Shown here piece by piece: positions 7,074 through 7,162 of a stretch of 7,162 bases of DNA; position 1 is the first letter of the stretch; each line of letters begins with the position of its first letter. Position numbers and translations under genes: made by a program. Source of the stretch: Candidatus Krumholzibacteriia bacterium (lineage in GTDB: Bacteria; Krumholzibacteriota; Krumholzibacteriia; Krumholzibacteriales; Krumholzibacteriaceae); assembly GCA_028706585.1 (NCBI GenBank), contig JAQTVX010000109.1:1-7162 (forward strand), in the 5' to 3' direction. A model generated the notes under the pieces. That model did no database searches. It was not told the DNA's origin and was given only the letters and a program-made list of their open reading frames with translations.

Positions 7074-7162
7074 ATGGGAGACAAAGGCAAGAAGGATAAG
7101 AACAAGGGTCAGAAACAGAAGCTGAGCAAACAGGAACAAAAGGCAAAAGGGAAGATAGCGAA
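7074..7162 (+). CDS. Lysine-rich small protein, N-terminal part (cut by window edge)
   Basis: The frame starts MGDKGKKDKNKGQKQKLSKQ, continues EQKAKGKIA and is still open at the right edge (29 complete codons). Composition is extreme: 12 of 29 residues are lysine, and the rest are mostly Gly, Gln and Asp, with no hydrophobic stretch. It should be cytoplasmic, basic and probably disordered, and might bind nucleic acid or the ribosome; that role is inferred from composition only. From memory, short Lys/Gln-rich hypothetical proteins of this style occur in many bacteria without known function, usually about 40-70 residues long. An in-frame ATG at 7044 would add MTDKGKRRHA, but the AAGGAGG at 7061-7067 favours 7074. 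It is divergent from the membrane-protein gene on its left. Confidence 0.68.
   Translation, partial: MGDKGKKDKNKGQKQKLSKQEQKAKGKIA

Noticed and set aside
6853..7146. 97-codon open frame on the minus strand at the right end
   Set aside because: It is antisense to the lysine-rich gene with its strong Shine-Dalgarno sequence, and its Ser/Pro/Cys-rich product looks like a shadow.

Overview
The window looks like chromosomal DNA from an uncultured or poorly characterised Gram-negative bacterium of the FCB / candidate-phylum type (Eisenbacteria- or Latescibacteria-like). The main evidence is the large secreted protein on the left. It ends in the 'QNFPNPFNPST...' linker plus FlgD-type Ig-like C-terminal domain that is typical of exported proteins in these lineages. 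This placement is inferred from remembered protein styles, not from a search.

Layout: (1) bases 1-191 hold the possible last codons of an upstream gene, a weak hairpin, and a good ribosome binding site. (2) 192-3290 (+) encodes a 1032-residue, cysteine-rich exported protein. It has a signal peptide, beta-rich N-terminal modules, a possible Rossmann-like or glutamine-amidotransferase-like module, and the C-terminal FlgD-like domain. (3) 3291-3774 is a 484-base gene-free stretch that opens with a strong imperfect inverted repeat, probably the transcription end of gene 1. (4) 3775-5508 (+) encodes a polytopic membrane protein with a GT-C-like layout: an acidic 'DGLYWDD' loop after the first membrane helix, many helices, then a roughly 190-residue soluble tail. 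(5) 5553-6800 (-) encodes a second polytopic membrane protein, convergent with the first. It belongs to what looks like a widespread uncharacterised (DUF4153-like) family. (6) 6801-7073 is a divergent intergenic region. (7) 7074 to the right edge is the start of a very lysine-rich small protein behind a near-perfect Shine-Dalgarno sequence.

The genes do not form one obvious operon. Gene 1 has its own terminator-like hairpin, genes 2 and 3 converge, and genes 3 and 4 diverge. I see no mobile element, CRISPR array, tRNA, rRNA, or recognisable defence or metabolic system. The window reads as a cell-envelope neighbourhood of mostly uncharacterised proteins. I found no convincing new multi-gene system.
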